Assembly (NCBI GenBank): GCA_963770375.1
Contig: CAVYPM010000028.1
Location: forward strand, 248,001-312,000
Source: DASVBE01 sp963770375
GTDB taxonomy: Bacteria > Actinomycetota > Actinomycetes > Streptosporangiales > Streptosporangiaceae
Reading direction: 5' to 3'
Length of the DNA stretch: 64,000 nucleotides
Position 1 is the stretch's first letter; every line of letters starts with the position of its first letter. The position numbers were made by a program, and so were the translations under genes. The notes under the pieces are model-generated. The model was not told where the DNA came from. It was given only the letters and a program-made list of their open reading frames with translations, and did not search any database. Shown here piece after piece: positions 50,821 to 60,463 of the stretch.

Positions 50821-52898
50821 TGTCCGCGGACACCGCGCTCTGGTACACCAGCCGGGCCACCGGCGTGGTCTGCCTGCTGCTGATGACCGCCGTCGTGCTG
50901 CTCGGCGTGCTGGTCAACCGGCAGGGACGGCTGCCCGGGCTGCCCCGGTTCGCGGTCACCGGGCTGCACCGCAACCTGTCCCTGCTGGCGGTTCTCTTCC
51001 TGGCCGTGCATGTGCTGACCGCGATCCTGGACCCGTTCGTGACCATCGGGCTGGCCGCGACCGTGGTGCCACTGGCCTCGCCGTACCGGCCGGTGTGGAT
51101 CGGCCTGGGCGCGGTCGCCCTTGACCTGATGGCCGCGCTGGTGCTGACCAGCCTGGCCCGGGCCCGGATCGGCCGCCGCGCCTGGCGGGCCGTGCACTGG
51201 CTGGCCTACGCCTGCTGGCCGCTGGCCCTGGCGCACAGCCTGGGCAGCAGCGGTGACCTGCGGTCCGGCCCGCTGCTGTGGCTCAGCGCGGCCTGCGCGG
51301 CCGCGGTCGCCGCGGCGCTCGCCGTCCGGGTCCTCGCCGCGGCCCAGGCCGTGCCGCCGGCCGGCCGGGCCGCGGCGGAGCTGGCCCGCCACGAGGCGGC
51401 CGCCCGCCGGCCGGTCACGCTCGCCCCCCGCGGCCCGGCGGCCCGCCAGGAGGATCTGCTCACCCGCCGCCAGTCCGTGCTGGGCGGCGAGGAGGCAGCG
51501 CCGGGCCGCCATGCGCTGGCCGCAAGCACCGGGCTAGCCGAAAGCACTGGGCTGGCCGAAAGCACCGGGCGGCCGCGAGGGAGGCCGGCCGATGACCGTC
51601 ACCAGCCCGGCCGGGTCAGTTCCGCCCGGCCTTTCGGCCCGGCCGCCGGGCCGGCGCTCCCCCGGCTGCTGCCTCCCGGCGGCCGGCCGGGCGGGCTCGC
51701 GGGCCACCTGGCCGCCTGCGGGCCACTGCCCTACCGGGGCGGGCCCGGGCGGCTGATCGCCGACGTCGCGGAGTCCGGGCTGACCGGCCGCGGCGGGGCG
51801 GCGTTCCCGGTGGCCCGCAAGCTGGCCGCGGTGGCCGCGGGCCGCCGCCCGGTGGTGGTCGGCAACGGCGCCGAGAGCGAGCCGCTCAGCGGCAAGGACG
51901 CCGCGCTGCTGCGGGCCGCGCCGCACCTGGTCCTGGACGGCCTGCAGCTGGCCGCCGAGGCGGTGGGCGCCCGCCGGGCCATCCTGGCCGTCCACCCGGG
52001 CGGCTACGCCGGCGGCGCGCTGACCGGGGCGCTGGCCCAGCGGCAGGCCGCCGGGCTTGACCGGGTGCCGGTCGAGCTGGCCGAGGCGACCGGCGGTTTC
52101 CTGGCCGGCCAGGAAACCGCGCTGGTCTCGGCGCTGAACGGAGGCCTGGGCCGGCCCGCATTCACCCCGCCGCGGGTGTCCGAGCGCGGTGTCGGCGGCC
52201 ACCCGACGCTGGTGCAGAACGTGGAGACGCTGTCTCACCTGGCGCTGATCGCCCGGTACGGCGCGGCCTGGTTCCGTTCCGTGGGCACCGGCGCGGAGCC
52301 GGGCAGCATGCTGGCGACGGTCTGGCAGGCCGACGGCCGGGCCGCGGTCACCGAGGCCGCGCTCGGCACCCCGCTGGGCCAGCTGCTCGACCTGCGCGGG
52401 CCGGTGCAGGCCGTGCTGGTGGGCGGGTATCACGGCACGTGGCTGCCGGCCGGGCAGGCGGCCGGGCTGGCGCTGAGCAACGCGTCGCTGCGCCCGGCCG
52501 GGGCGGCCGCCGGGGCGGGCGTGCTCGCCGCGCTGCCGGCCGGCCGGTGCGGGCTGGCCGAGACCGCGCGGGTGGCCCGCTACCTGGCGCTCGCCTCGTC
52601 GGGCCAGTGCGGCCCGTGCCTGAACGGGCTGCCGCGGATCGCGGCGGGACTGGCCGAGCTGGCCGGGACCCGCCCGCGGCCCACCGTAATCCATGATCTT
52701 GAGCGGTGGTCCGGCCTGACCAGCGGCCGCGGGGCGTGCCATCACCCGGACGGCACCGTTCGGTTCGTGCGCAGCGCGCTGGTCACGTTCGCGGCCGAGA
52801 CCGCCGCGCACGCGGCCGGGCGGTGCTCCGCGCCGGGCGCGGCCCCGTTCCTGCTGGTTCCCGCGGATCAGACTCCGGCGCCGGGCGGCCGGCGGTGA
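50820..52898 (+). CDS. Fusion: ferric-reductase-like membrane domain plus NuoF-like flavoprotein domain
   Basis: 692 residues. The first ~190 form a cytochrome-b-like membrane region with histidines in helices (GLHRNLSLLAVLFLAVHVL, AVHWLAYACWPLALAHSLG). After a linker containing an 18-bp repeat, the C-terminal ~400 residues resemble the NADH-binding subunit of complex I: FMN site GRGGAAFPVARKL and GNGAESEPLSGKD, SLBB segment, and [4Fe-4S] ligands in SSGQCGPCLNGL and GACHHPDG. In most actinomycetes these are two adjacent genes. Expected to move electrons between NAD(P)H or a quinone pool and heme. Followed by a ferredoxin overlapping its stop. Confidence 0.85.
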   Translation: MSADTALWYTSRATGVVCLLLMTAVVLLGVLVNRQGRLPGLPRFAVTGLHRNLSLLAVLFLAVHVLTAILDPFVTIGLAATVVPLASPYRPVWIGLGAVALDLMAALVLTSLARARIGRRAWRAVHWLAYACWPLALAHSLGSSGDLRSGPLLWLSAACAAAVAAALAVRVLAAAQAVPPAGRAAAELARHEAAARRPVTLAPRGPAARQEDLLTRRQSVLGGEEAAPGRHALAASTGLAESTGLAESTGRPRGRPADDRHQPGRVSSARPFGPAAGPALPRLLPPGGRPGGLAGHLAACGPLPYRGGPGRLIADVAESGLTGRGGAAFPVARKLAAVAAGRRPVVVGNGAESEPLSGKDAALLRAAPHLVLDGLQLAAEAVGARRAILAVHPGGYAGGALTGALAQRQAAGLDRVPVELAEATGGFLAGQETALVSALNGGLGRPAFTPPRVSERGVGGHPTLVQNVETLSHLALIARYGAAWFRSVGTGAEPGSMLATVWQADGRAAVTEAALGTPLGQLLDLRGPVQAVLVGGYHGTWLPAGQAAGLALSNASLRPAGAAAGAGVLAALPAGRCGLAETARVARYLALASSGQCGPCLNGLPRIAAGLAELAGTRPRPTVIHDLERWSGLTSGRGACHHPDGTVRFVRSALVTFAAETAAHAAGRCSAPGAAPFLLVPADQTPAPGGRR
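51524..51577 (+). repeat. 18-bp tandem repeat at fusion joint
   Basis: Three units of AAGCACCGGGCTAGCCGA, encoding STGLAE-type repeats, lie between the membrane domain and the NuoF-like domain of the fused gene. Confidence 0.9.
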
Positions 52899-53173
52899 GC
52901 CGGGTGCTGCGGCTGAACCCGGTGGCCTGCGCGGGCCACGGCGCGTGCGCGGAACTGCTGCCCGAGCTGATCAGCCTGGACGAATGGGGCTACCCGGTGC
53001 TGGCGCCGGGCCCGGTGCCCGCCGGGCTGGCGCGGCGGGCGCGGCGCGCGGTGGCGGCCTGCCCGGCCCTGGCGCTGGCCATAGCGGGCTCAGCGGATTC
53101 AGCTCATTCAGAGAAAACGCAGAGCCAGCACAGAGCTGGTCCCTCAGCTGGGCCGGCCAGGCTGGGAACATGA
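52895..53173 (+). CDS. Ferredoxin, single-cluster type
   Basis: 92 residues with cysteines in ACAGHGACAELLPE and the terminal AACPALAL, the spacing of single-cluster ([3Fe-4S] or [4Fe-4S]) ferredoxins of actinomycetes. GTG overlaps the stop of the flavoprotein gene, so it probably accepts or donates electrons directly to that protein. The C-terminal ~25 residues after LALAIAG are non-conserved. Confidence 0.88.
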   Translation: MSRVLRLNPVACAGHGACAELLPELISLDEWGYPVLAPGPVPAGLARRARRAVAACPALALAIAGSADSAHSEKTQSQHRAGPSAGPARLGT

Positions 53174-53958
53174 CCAGCATGACGGCAGAGCAGGCCCGGG
53201 GCGGGCCAGATCAGGCCCGGGGCGGGGCGGAGGCGCCGCTGCGGCGGCCCGACGGGTCCGCGGTGCGGGTCCTGGTCGTCGACGACGAGCCCAGCCTGGC
53301 CGAGCTGCTGGCCAGCGTGCTCCGGTACGAGGGCTGGGACATCCAGACGGCCGGCGACGGGAAGACCGCGGTCCGCGCGGCCCGCGAGTTCCGGCCGGAC
53401 GCGGTGATCCTGGACGTCATGCTGCCCGACATCAGCGGGCTCGAGGTGCTGTCCCGGCTGCGCGCCGAGCTGCCGCACGTGTGCGTGCTGTTCCTGACCG
53501 CGCGGGACGCGGTCGAGGACCGGATCGCCGGCATCACGGCGGGCGGGGACGACTACGTGACCAAGCCGTTCAGCCTGGAGGAGGTGCTGGCCCGGCTGCG
53601 CGGGCTGCTCCGGCGGGCCGGCCTGGCCCGGGCCGGCGGGGCGGGCGCCGAGCTGGTGGCCGGTGACCTGGCGATGGACGAGGAGGCCAGGGAGGTCCGC
53701 CGCGGCGGCGACATCATCGAGCTGACCGCGACCGAGTTCGAGCTGCTGCGGTTCCTGATGCGCAACCCGCGGCGGGTGCTGTCCAAGGCGCAGATCCTGG
53801 ACCGGGTGTGGAACTACGACTTCGGCGGCCAGGCGCACGTGGTCGAGCTGTACATCAGCTACCTGCGGAAGAAGATCGACTCCGGCCGGGAGCCGGTGAT
53901 CCACACCGTCCGCGGGGTCGGCTACGTGCTCAAGCCGGTGCCCGCCCGCCAGCCGTGA
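53170..53958 (+). CDS. OmpR-family response regulator
   Basis: 262 residues: receiver domain with phospho-acceptor Asp in VILDVMLPDISGL, Lys in YVTKPFSLEEV, and a winged-helix DNA-binding domain (IELTATEFELLRFLMRNPRR, VVELYISYLRKKID). The N-terminus carries a 21-bp repeat (EQARGGP, DQARGGA). Start ATG at 53170. It overlaps the ferredoxin stop and the kinase start, placing it in one operon with the redox genes. Confidence 0.95.
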   Translation: MTSMTAEQARGGPDQARGGAEAPLRRPDGSAVRVLVVDDEPSLAELLASVLRYEGWDIQTAGDGKTAVRAAREFRPDAVILDVMLPDISGLEVLSRLRAELPHVCVLFLTARDAVEDRIAGITAGGDDYVTKPFSLEEVLARLRGLLRRAGLARAGGAGAELVAGDLAMDEEAREVRRGGDIIELTATEFELLRFLMRNPRRVLSKAQILDRVWNYDFGGQAHVVELYISYLRKKIDSGREPVIHTVRGVGYVLKPVPARQP

Positions 53959-55461
53959 GCCGGCCCGCGGCGGCGGGCCGCCAGGCCGCCGGGCTGCGCC
54001 GCTGGCTGGCCGGCCGGACGCTGCGCGGCCGGCTGATCGCGGGCCTGGTCGCGCTGCTCGCGGTGGCCTGCGCCGCGGTCGGCCTGGTGACGTACCTGGC
54101 GCTGCGCGGGTTCCTGTTCCAGCAGCTCGACGAGCAGCTGACGGCCGCCGGGCAGCGGTACGTGGCCTGCGTGCAGGCGCGGGGCGGGCCGCCGCCCGGG
54201 GGCTACTCCGACGACTTCGGCAGCCCGCCGCCGCCGGTGCCGAACTGCGGCAGCGAGATCCCCGGGCAGGCGGCGGGCACGTTCAGCGCCCGGCTGGTCA
54301 GCGCCCGGGTCACCAACGCGAACCTCGAGGCCGGGAAGTGCAACCTGTCCCGCACCGACTCGGACGCTGCTGGCCCGGCTGCCGGTCAACGGCCGGCCCT
54401 ACGACCGGATGCTGGCCTCGGCGTACGGCGAGTACCGGCTCACCGCGGTGCGGGCCCCGGACGGCGACGTGCTGGTCACCGGCCTGCCGCTGGCCGGGCT
54501 GCAGTCCACGCTGCACAAGGTCGAGCTGGCCGAGGTGGTGATCTTCTCGGCCGCGCTGCTGCTCACCGCGGTGATCGGCACCGGCTGGGTGCGGCTGTCG
54601 CTGCGGCCGCTGCGCCGGGTCACCGCGGTGGCCGCCGACGTGACCCGGCTGCCGCTGGGCGCGGGCGAGGTCGCGCTGCCGCACCGGGTGCCCGCGGGTG
54701 ACCCCCGGACCGAGACCGGGCAGCTGGGCGTGGCCTTCAACCGGATGCTCGGCCACGTCGAGTCGGCGCTGGCCCGGCGGCACGCCAGCGAGGCCCGGCT
54801 GCGCAGCTTCGCCGCGGACGCCAGCCACGAGCTGCGCACCCCGCTGGCCGCCATCCGCGGCTACGCCGAGCTGGCCCGGCGCCGCGGCGGCACGCTGCCG
54901 GACGAGGTGGGGCACGCGCTGGGCCGGGTCGAGGCCGAGGCCACCCGGATGACCGGGCTGGTCGACGACCTGCTGCTGCTCGCCCGGCTGGACGCCGGGC
55001 GGCCGCTGGCCGCGGACCCGGTGGACCTGACCCGGCTGGTCATCGACGCGGCCGGGGACGCCCGGGCGGCCGCGCCCGGGCACCGCTGGCTGCTGGACCT
55101 GCCCGGCGAGCCGGTGACCGTGCGCGGTGACGAGGCGCGGCTCCGCCAGGTGCTGGCCAACCTGGCGGCCAACGCCGGGCGGCACACCCCGGCGGGCACC
55201 ACGGTCACGTTCACGCTGGCGCAGGCCGGGCCCGAGGTGGTGCTGACCGTGGCCGACAACGGGCCCGGGATCCCGCCGGCGCTGCTGCCGCTGCTGTTCG
55301 AGCGGTTCGTCCGGGGCGATGGGTCGCGGTCCCGGGCGGCGGGCAGCACCGGGCTCGGGCTGTCGATCGTGGAGGCGGTGGTCGCCGCGCACGGCGGCCG
55401 GGTGAGCGTGGCCAGCCAGCCGGGCGCGACCGTGTTCACCTTGGTGCTGCCGGCCGGGTAG
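53955..55461 (+). pseudogene. Sensor histidine kinase, frameshifted
   Basis: GTG overlaps the regulator stop. Helix 1 (LIAGLVALLAVACAAVGLVT) and an external sensor with cysteines (CVQARGG, VPNCGSE, GKCNLSRTDS) read to about 54365. The frame then shifts and continues LLARLPVNGRPYDRMLASAY, helix 2 (EVVIFSAALLLTAVIGTGWV), HAMP, HisKA with SHELRTPLAAIRGYAEL, and HATPase with NLAANAGRH, ADNGPGIPP and STGLGLSIVEA. All catalytic motifs are present. The span is 3n+1 bases, consistent with one inserted G near GACTCGGACG. A functional kinase is likely if this is a sequence error. Confidence 0.88.
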
Positions 55462-55476
55462 CGGGTGAGCCGCCGG

Positions 55477-55518
55477 GCCTGGCCGGCCGCCAGGGGGGAT
55501 GAGGGCAGCCGGCCAGGC
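55477..55518. terminator. Hairpin between kinase and MsrQ-like gene
   Basis: Perfect 11-bp inverted repeat GCCTGGCCGGC/GCCGGCCAGGC with a 20-nt loop lies between the convergent stops at 55461 and 55540. Probably bidirectional. Confidence 0.6.
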
Positions 55519-55539
55519 GATGAGGCGGACCGTGGGGCG

Positions 55540-56400
55540 TCAGTCCGCAGGCGGCCGGATGGTAAGCATCATCGTGCCGGTGAAGATCTCCTCGTTGATG
55601 ATGTAGAACATGCCGACCGCCCACAGCGCGATCAGCGGGGCCAGGGTCCACCACACCTGCCAGGCCTTGCCCTCGGCCCGCTTGGCGGCGATCCAGCGGC
55701 GCACCGGCGGCAGGCGGAGCACGACGAGCGGGACGCTGATCGCGACCGACTGATAGAACCGCTGGTGCATGAACGGGTCGCCGTCGCCGTCGGCGGCGCC
55801 GAAGGTGCCGAACCCGTCCAGCAGCAGCAGGTGCAGGACGACAAAGCCCCAGATGACGTAGGTCGTCTTCTGCAGCGTCTTCCAGTACCGGCCGAGCTTG
55901 CGCTGGGCGGGCGTGTTCGCGGTGGCCAGCAGCGGGAGCGCCAGCAGCACGATGAACAGGCCGGACAGCAGGAACGTGTGGCCGGCCAGCCGGCCGATCA
56001 CCCCGCCGGCGAACTCCGTGGTAATCGCCGCGGTGGTGGCGTCCGCAATGCCGATGACCGCGAACATGATCCCGTACCAGCGGCGCAGCGGGGCGATCCA
56101 CTGCTGCCCGGTCAGCGTGATGATCGGCGTGATGCTGACCGCGATGAAGAAGCAGATCTCGCCGCCGGTGCCGAGCACGTCGGCCTCGGTCTTGGTGAGC
56201 ACGAGATCCTGGTTCAGCGAGAACCAGCCGCGCAGCATGAACAGCAGCGGGATGAACGCGGGCAGCCGCAGCAGGACCAGGATCAGCGACTGCTTCCTGA
56301 TCGTCCCGGCCGAGAAGCTCAGGGACTCGGTCCGCCAGGCGGCCTTCCGGGTACTAGCCGCCGCGCGCGGATGACCGGGCTCTACATCCGTCGTGGCCAT
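55540..56400 (-). CDS. MsrQ/YedZ-like ferric-reductase-type membrane protein
   Basis: 286 residues with six or seven predicted helices. Conserved histidines lie in RLAGHTFLLSGLF and VVLHLLLLDGFG, as in heme-binding MsrQ/ferric reductase-like proteins. The MsrP partner is not adjacent. The N-terminal ~30 residues are soluble. It could pass electrons from quinol to a periplasmic or extracytoplasmic acceptor. Independent of the two-component system, with which it converges. Confidence 0.8.
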   Translation of the reverse strand: MATTDVEPGHPRAAASTRKAAWRTESLSFSAGTIRKQSLILVLLRLPAFIPLLFMLRGWFSLNQDLVLTKTEADVLGTGGEICFFIAVSITPIITLTGQQWIAPLRRWYGIMFAVIGIADATTAAITTEFAGGVIGRLAGHTFLLSGLFIVLLALPLLATANTPAQRKLGRYWKTLQKTTYVIWGFVVLHLLLLDGFGTFGAADGDGDPFMHQRFYQSVAISVPLVVLRLPPVRRWIAAKRAEGKAWQVWWTLAPLIALWAVGMFYIINEEIFTGTMMLTIRPPAD

Positions 56401-56463
56401 CGGGGTTCTCCTTCAGGTTTCGGGGTCCGCTCCCCCGTGCGGGCGGGCCGCCCGCACACCTGC

Positions 56464-58977
56464 TCAGTTGCCGTTGCCATTGCCATTGCCGTTGTTCTGG
56501 CCGTTGCCGTTGCCGCCGTTTCCCCCGTTGCCGTTGCCCTGGCCGTTGCCGTTGCCGTTGCCTTGCCGTTGCCCTGGCCGTTGCCGTTGCCGCCGTTGCC
56601 GTTGCCGTTGCCCTGGCCGTTGCCGTTGTTCTGCTGGGACTGCTGCTTGCCGTGGTGGCCCTTCTTGTGGTGCTTGCCCTTGGCCGGCGGGTTGACCGGG
56701 TCGTGGTGCGCGCCGGGCGCGTCGGGCTGGCCGGGGCCCTGGTTCTCGTCCAGGTCCTGGCCGTTGCCGGCGCCCGCGCCCGCGTTGCGGAACAGGAAGA
56801 ACTTCAGGCCGTGCATGCCGACCTCGCTGGCGCCGGTCACCCCGCCGACCACGATCAGCGTGGCCAGCACGGCCATGGACTTGCGCATGGCGCTGACCTG
56901 GCGGCCCTTGGCGGTCGAGCCCGGATCGGTGCCCGGCGCCGCGGCCGGCCGCGGTTTCCTGGGCGGCGCGGCCGTGGTGGCGCCCGCCCTGGCGGTACGG
57001 GCGGATCTCGCGGCCGGGCTGGGCAGCGGCCTGGTCGCGGACCGCCCGCCGGCCTCCAGGGCGGCGGGGGCAGCGGCGGCCGCCGCCGCCCCGGCCGCAG
57101 GGGCCGCGGCCGGGGCGGCGGGGAGCGCCGCAGCCGCGGCCCGGCTTGCGGGGCCGAGCGGCCGGGTGGGCGGCAGCACGTCTGGCGGGCTGGCCAGGTT
57201 CTCGGTGATGTACGCGGCCATCCCGCCCAGTTCGGCGGTCATGGCCAGGATCGCGTTGCGGCGCTCAGCGATCTCCTGCTCGGCCGCGGCGATCGTGGCC
57301 GCGGCCTGGTCCGCGGCCTGGCGCCGGATCTCCCCGCTTTCCTGCTGGGCGGCGGCGATCGTGGCGGCGGCCTGGTCGGACGCCTGCTGGCGGATGGTCG
57401 TGGCGTGGGTGTCGGCCTCGGCGAGCAGCTTGGTGGCCAGCCGGACCGGCTCGCCGCGGCCGGGCGCGCCGGGACGGGTGAGCGTAGCGGCCGCCGGGCC
57501 GTGGCCCGGGCCGACGTCCCAGACGCCGCCCTGGCTGCGGACCGGCCCGTTGTCCCAGGCCGCCGCCGGGCCGCGGGGCGCCGCCCGGCCGTCCGGGCCG
57601 GGCAGCACGACCTGCAGGTCGTCGGGGGTGAACGGGTCGCGGTAGCGGCCCCCGCCGGGCGGGGCCTGCGGGGCGCCCCGCGGCCCGGCCGGCGCGGGCG
57701 GGGCGCGGCGCCGCCAGGTACGGCCCGGGGCTGTACGGCCCGGGAGCGGCCGCGGGCCAGCTGGGGAACTCCCCGGCCGGCAGCCCGGCGGCCCAGTCGC
57801 CGCTGGCGCCGCCGTTGCCGTGGCCCGGCATGCTGGGGTGGTCGTCCGGCCACGGCGGCAGCTGGCCGCCGGGCATGCTGGGGTGATCCGCGGTCCAGTT
57901 CTGGTGGCTGGCCCGGGTCCGGCTGGGCGGCTGGGCGGGCCAGCCGCCGCTGCCGCTGCCGGGCATGCTCGGGTGGTCATCCGACCACCGGGGGCCGCCG
58001 GCCGGGACAGCCGGCTGGTCGTCGAACCAGCCCGCGGGCGGGCCGCCGTTGGGCATGCTCGGGTGGTCATCGGACCAGCCCGCGGATCGCTGGCCGCCGG
58101 GCAGGCTGGGGTGATCCTCGGTCCAGCCGCCCGCCGGGCCGTCGCCCGGCCAGCTGGGCGGGTCCGCGGGCGACGGACCCTGCCGGCCGCGGTTCCTGAC
58201 CGGCAGCGGGGCCAGCGGCGCCGCGGCCGCCGCGGCGGCCAGCGGGCTGGCCGGGCCGGGGCCGACCAGGCCGGTACGGGGCCTGCCCGCGCGGGCGTGG
58301 CCGGCCCGGCGCCTGCTGCCGCCGGATGCCCCGTCCCTGCTGGGCCTGCTGGGCCGGCCGTCGACAACGGCCCGGCGGCGCCGGGCGACCTCGACGGCCA
58401 CACCGCAGGCGAACACGGCCAGGATCCCGCCGAGCAGCAGCATGGTGTTCATCGAGAAACCGGATGATCCGGTTGCGGCCGGCACGGTGGGCTGCGCCGA
58501 CGGGCTCGGCGACGCCTGGGCGTGGTGCTTCTTCCCGGTGCCGGGCAGCCGGCCGATGTGCACGCCCGGGCCGGACGCGTCCGGCGGCAGCTGGAGCACC
58601 CAGCCGGCGTGGATCGACTGCGGGTCCTCGAGGCGCCCGCCGTTGGGCTGGGCCCGGCCCTTGTTCAGGTCGAAGATCTCCTGGAACCGGCTGCCGTTGC
58701 CGAGCGTCGTGAGCGCGATCGCGTACAGCGTCACCGGGGGCTGGCCGTGCCGGGCCCGGGGAACGACGTAGTACTTCACCCGGGCTGGTGACGGGGAGGC
58801 GGACGGCGACGGCGAGGCGGCCGCGTGCGCCTGGGCCGGGGCCCGGGCTGCGGCCAGGGCAGGTCCCGCGGCCAGCGCCGCGGATACCGCCAGGATCACC
58901 CCCGCGGCCGTGGCCGCGCGTCCGGCGTGGTGCAGACAGTTCCGTGCAGCGCTGCGAAAGCCCCTTGTCAGGGTCAT
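56464..58977 (-). pseudogene. LysM-type, repeat-rich membrane-anchored envelope protein, two frameshifts
   Basis: Reconstructed 837-residue product. A signal peptide (GVILAVSAALAAGPALA), a LysM-like segment (YYVVPRARHGQPPVTLYAIA, DPQSIHAGWVLQLPP) and a helix (MNTMLLLGGILAVFACGVAV) come first. A long linker follows with repeats of DDHPSMPG, then DPFTPDDLQVVLPG, a coiled-coil (IRQQASDQAAATIAAAQQES), a second helix and an Asn-Gly tail. The frame shifts by +1 at a G-run near 57700 and by -1 in the Asn-Gly codon repeat near 56562; the net length is exactly 3n. The natural stop should then be at 56464. RBS GGAG before the ATG. Probably cell-wall associated. Confidence 0.7.
56467..56640 (-). repeat. 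Asn-Gly codon repeat
   Basis: Runs of GGCAAC-like hexamers encode NGNGNG with occasional Gln. It is a coding microsatellite, not a CRISPR array, since units have no spacers. The -1 frameshift near 56562 lies inside it, as expected for slippage or sequencing error in such tracts. Confidence 0.85.
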
Positions 58978-59196
58978 GGTCTCCGTCTCTCGTGGCGGGC
59001 GTTCCGAGAACGGTGCAGGTGGTGCCATATCCGCCCAGAGCCGCGAGATGCGCCGGCGCGCAGCGGCGGGCTAGGCCGCAGACTAGGACAGCCGGTCAAT
59101 CCGGGACAGGGACAGGAAACCCTTGGGGGTAGCCCAATCCAGCGCGCGGCGGTGCTGTGACGGGCCGCCGCGACGGCCCCGCTATCCTGCTGACCT

Positions 59197-60447
59197 GTGA
59201 CGCAGCATGACGCGGCCGGTGAGCCGTCCAGCGTTCCCGGTTCCGGGCGGTACGACCTGGCGGTGGTCGGCGCGGGGATCGTGGGGCTCGCGGTGGCCCG
59301 TGAGGTGCTGCGCCGCCGGCCCGGATCGCGGATCATCGTCATCGACAAGCAGGACTCCGTCGGCCGCCACCAGACCGGCCACAACTCCGGGGTGATCCAC
59401 AGCGGGGTGTACTACAAGCCGGGCTCGCTGAAGGCCCGGCTGTGCGTGCAGGGCGCCCGGCTGATGTACGAGTTCTGCGACGAGCACGGCATCGGGTACG
59501 AGCGGTGCGGCAAGCTGATCGTCGCGCTGCGCGAGGACGAGCTGCCCCGGCTGGCCGACCTGGAGACCCGCGGCCACGCGAACGGCGTGCCCGGGCTGCG
59601 CCGGGTCGGCGCCGCGGAGATCCAGAGCATCGAGCCGGGCTGCCGGGGGGTGGCCGCGCTGCACTCCCCGGCCACCGGCATCGTCGACTTCGGCGCGGTG
59701 GCCCGGGCGCTGGAGAAGGAGCTGCGCGGCCAGGGCGTCGACTTCGCGCTGTCCACCGCGGTCACCGGGGTGCGCCGGGACGGCAGCCAGACCGTGCTGG
59801 ACCACTCCCGCGGCCGCTACCAGGCGGGCTGGGCCATCCTGTGCGCCGGGCTGTGGTCGGACCGGCTGGCGGTGTCGGCCGGCGCGCCCGCCGACCCGCG
59901 GATCATCCCGTTCCGCGGCGCCTACCTGCGGATCGCCGACGGCCAGGAGCCGGTCGTGCGCGGCCTGGTGTACCCGGTGCCGGACCCGGAGCTGCCGTTC
60001 CTCGGCGTGCACGTCACCCGGCACATCGACGGGCACACGCTGCTCGGGCCCACCGCGCTGCTGGCCCCGGCGCGGGACGCCTACCGGCTCAGCACGGTTC
60101 GGCCCGGCGACCTGCTCGGCACGCTGAGCTGGCCGGGTACCTGGAAGGTGGCCAGGAACTTCTGGCGCACCGGGCTCACCGAAATGGCGATGGCGGCCAG
60201 CCGCCGGGCGTTCACGGCGGCCTGCGCGCAGTACGTGCCCGCGGTCGGGTCGGTGCGGCTGGCGCCCGGCACGATCAGCGGGGTACGCGCCCAGGCGGTC
60301 GGCCGGGACGGCACGCTGCTCGACGACTTCGTGATCTCCACGACGCCGGGCGCCACCCACGTGCGCAACGCGCCGTCCCCGGCCGCCACCAGCTCGCTGG
60401 CGCTGGCCGCCGAGCTGGTCGACCGCTTCGAGGCCAGCGAACGTTAG
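59197..60447 (+). CDS. lhgO: L-2-hydroxyglutarate oxidase
   Basis: 416 residues of the FAD-dependent DAO fold: GxGxxG in DLAVVGAGIVGLAVAREVLR, family signature GRHQTGHNSGVIHSGVYYKP, and LPFLGVHVTRHIDGHTLLGP. It oxidises L-2-hydroxyglutarate to 2-oxoglutarate and feeds electrons to the quinone pool. The GTG lies about 10 bases after TATCCT, a possible -10, so the message may be nearly leaderless. It is divergent from the LysM gene and ends 17 bp from the MarR stop. Confidence 0.95.
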   Translation: MTQHDAAGEPSSVPGSGRYDLAVVGAGIVGLAVAREVLRRRPGSRIIVIDKQDSVGRHQTGHNSGVIHSGVYYKPGSLKARLCVQGARLMYEFCDEHGIGYERCGKLIVALREDELPRLADLETRGHANGVPGLRRVGAAEIQSIEPGCRGVAALHSPATGIVDFGAVARALEKELRGQGVDFALSTAVTGVRRDGSQTVLDHSRGRYQAGWAILCAGLWSDRLAVSAGAPADPRIIPFRGAYLRIADGQEPVVRGLVYPVPDPELPFLGVHVTRHIDGHTLLGPTALLAPARDAYRLSTVRPGDLLGTLSWPGTWKVARNFWRTGLTEMAMAASRRAFTAACAQYVPAVGSVRLAPGTISGVRAQAVGRDGTLLDDFVISTTPGATHVRNAPSPAATSSLALAAELVDRFEASER

Positions 60448-60463
60448 TGGCGGCGGGGCGCGG

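Noticed and set aside
56467..56640. Possible CRISPR-like array
   Set aside because: Hexamer codon repeats without spacers, encoding Asn-Gly.
57820..58110. Direct repeats resembling an array
   Set aside because: Coding repeats (DHPSMPG) of uneven spacing inside the LysM-type gene.
58978..59196. Promoters in the LysM/lhgO divergent gap
   Set aside because: TTGACC and TATCCT hexamers are present but spacing to partner elements is poor; too weak to list as separate features.
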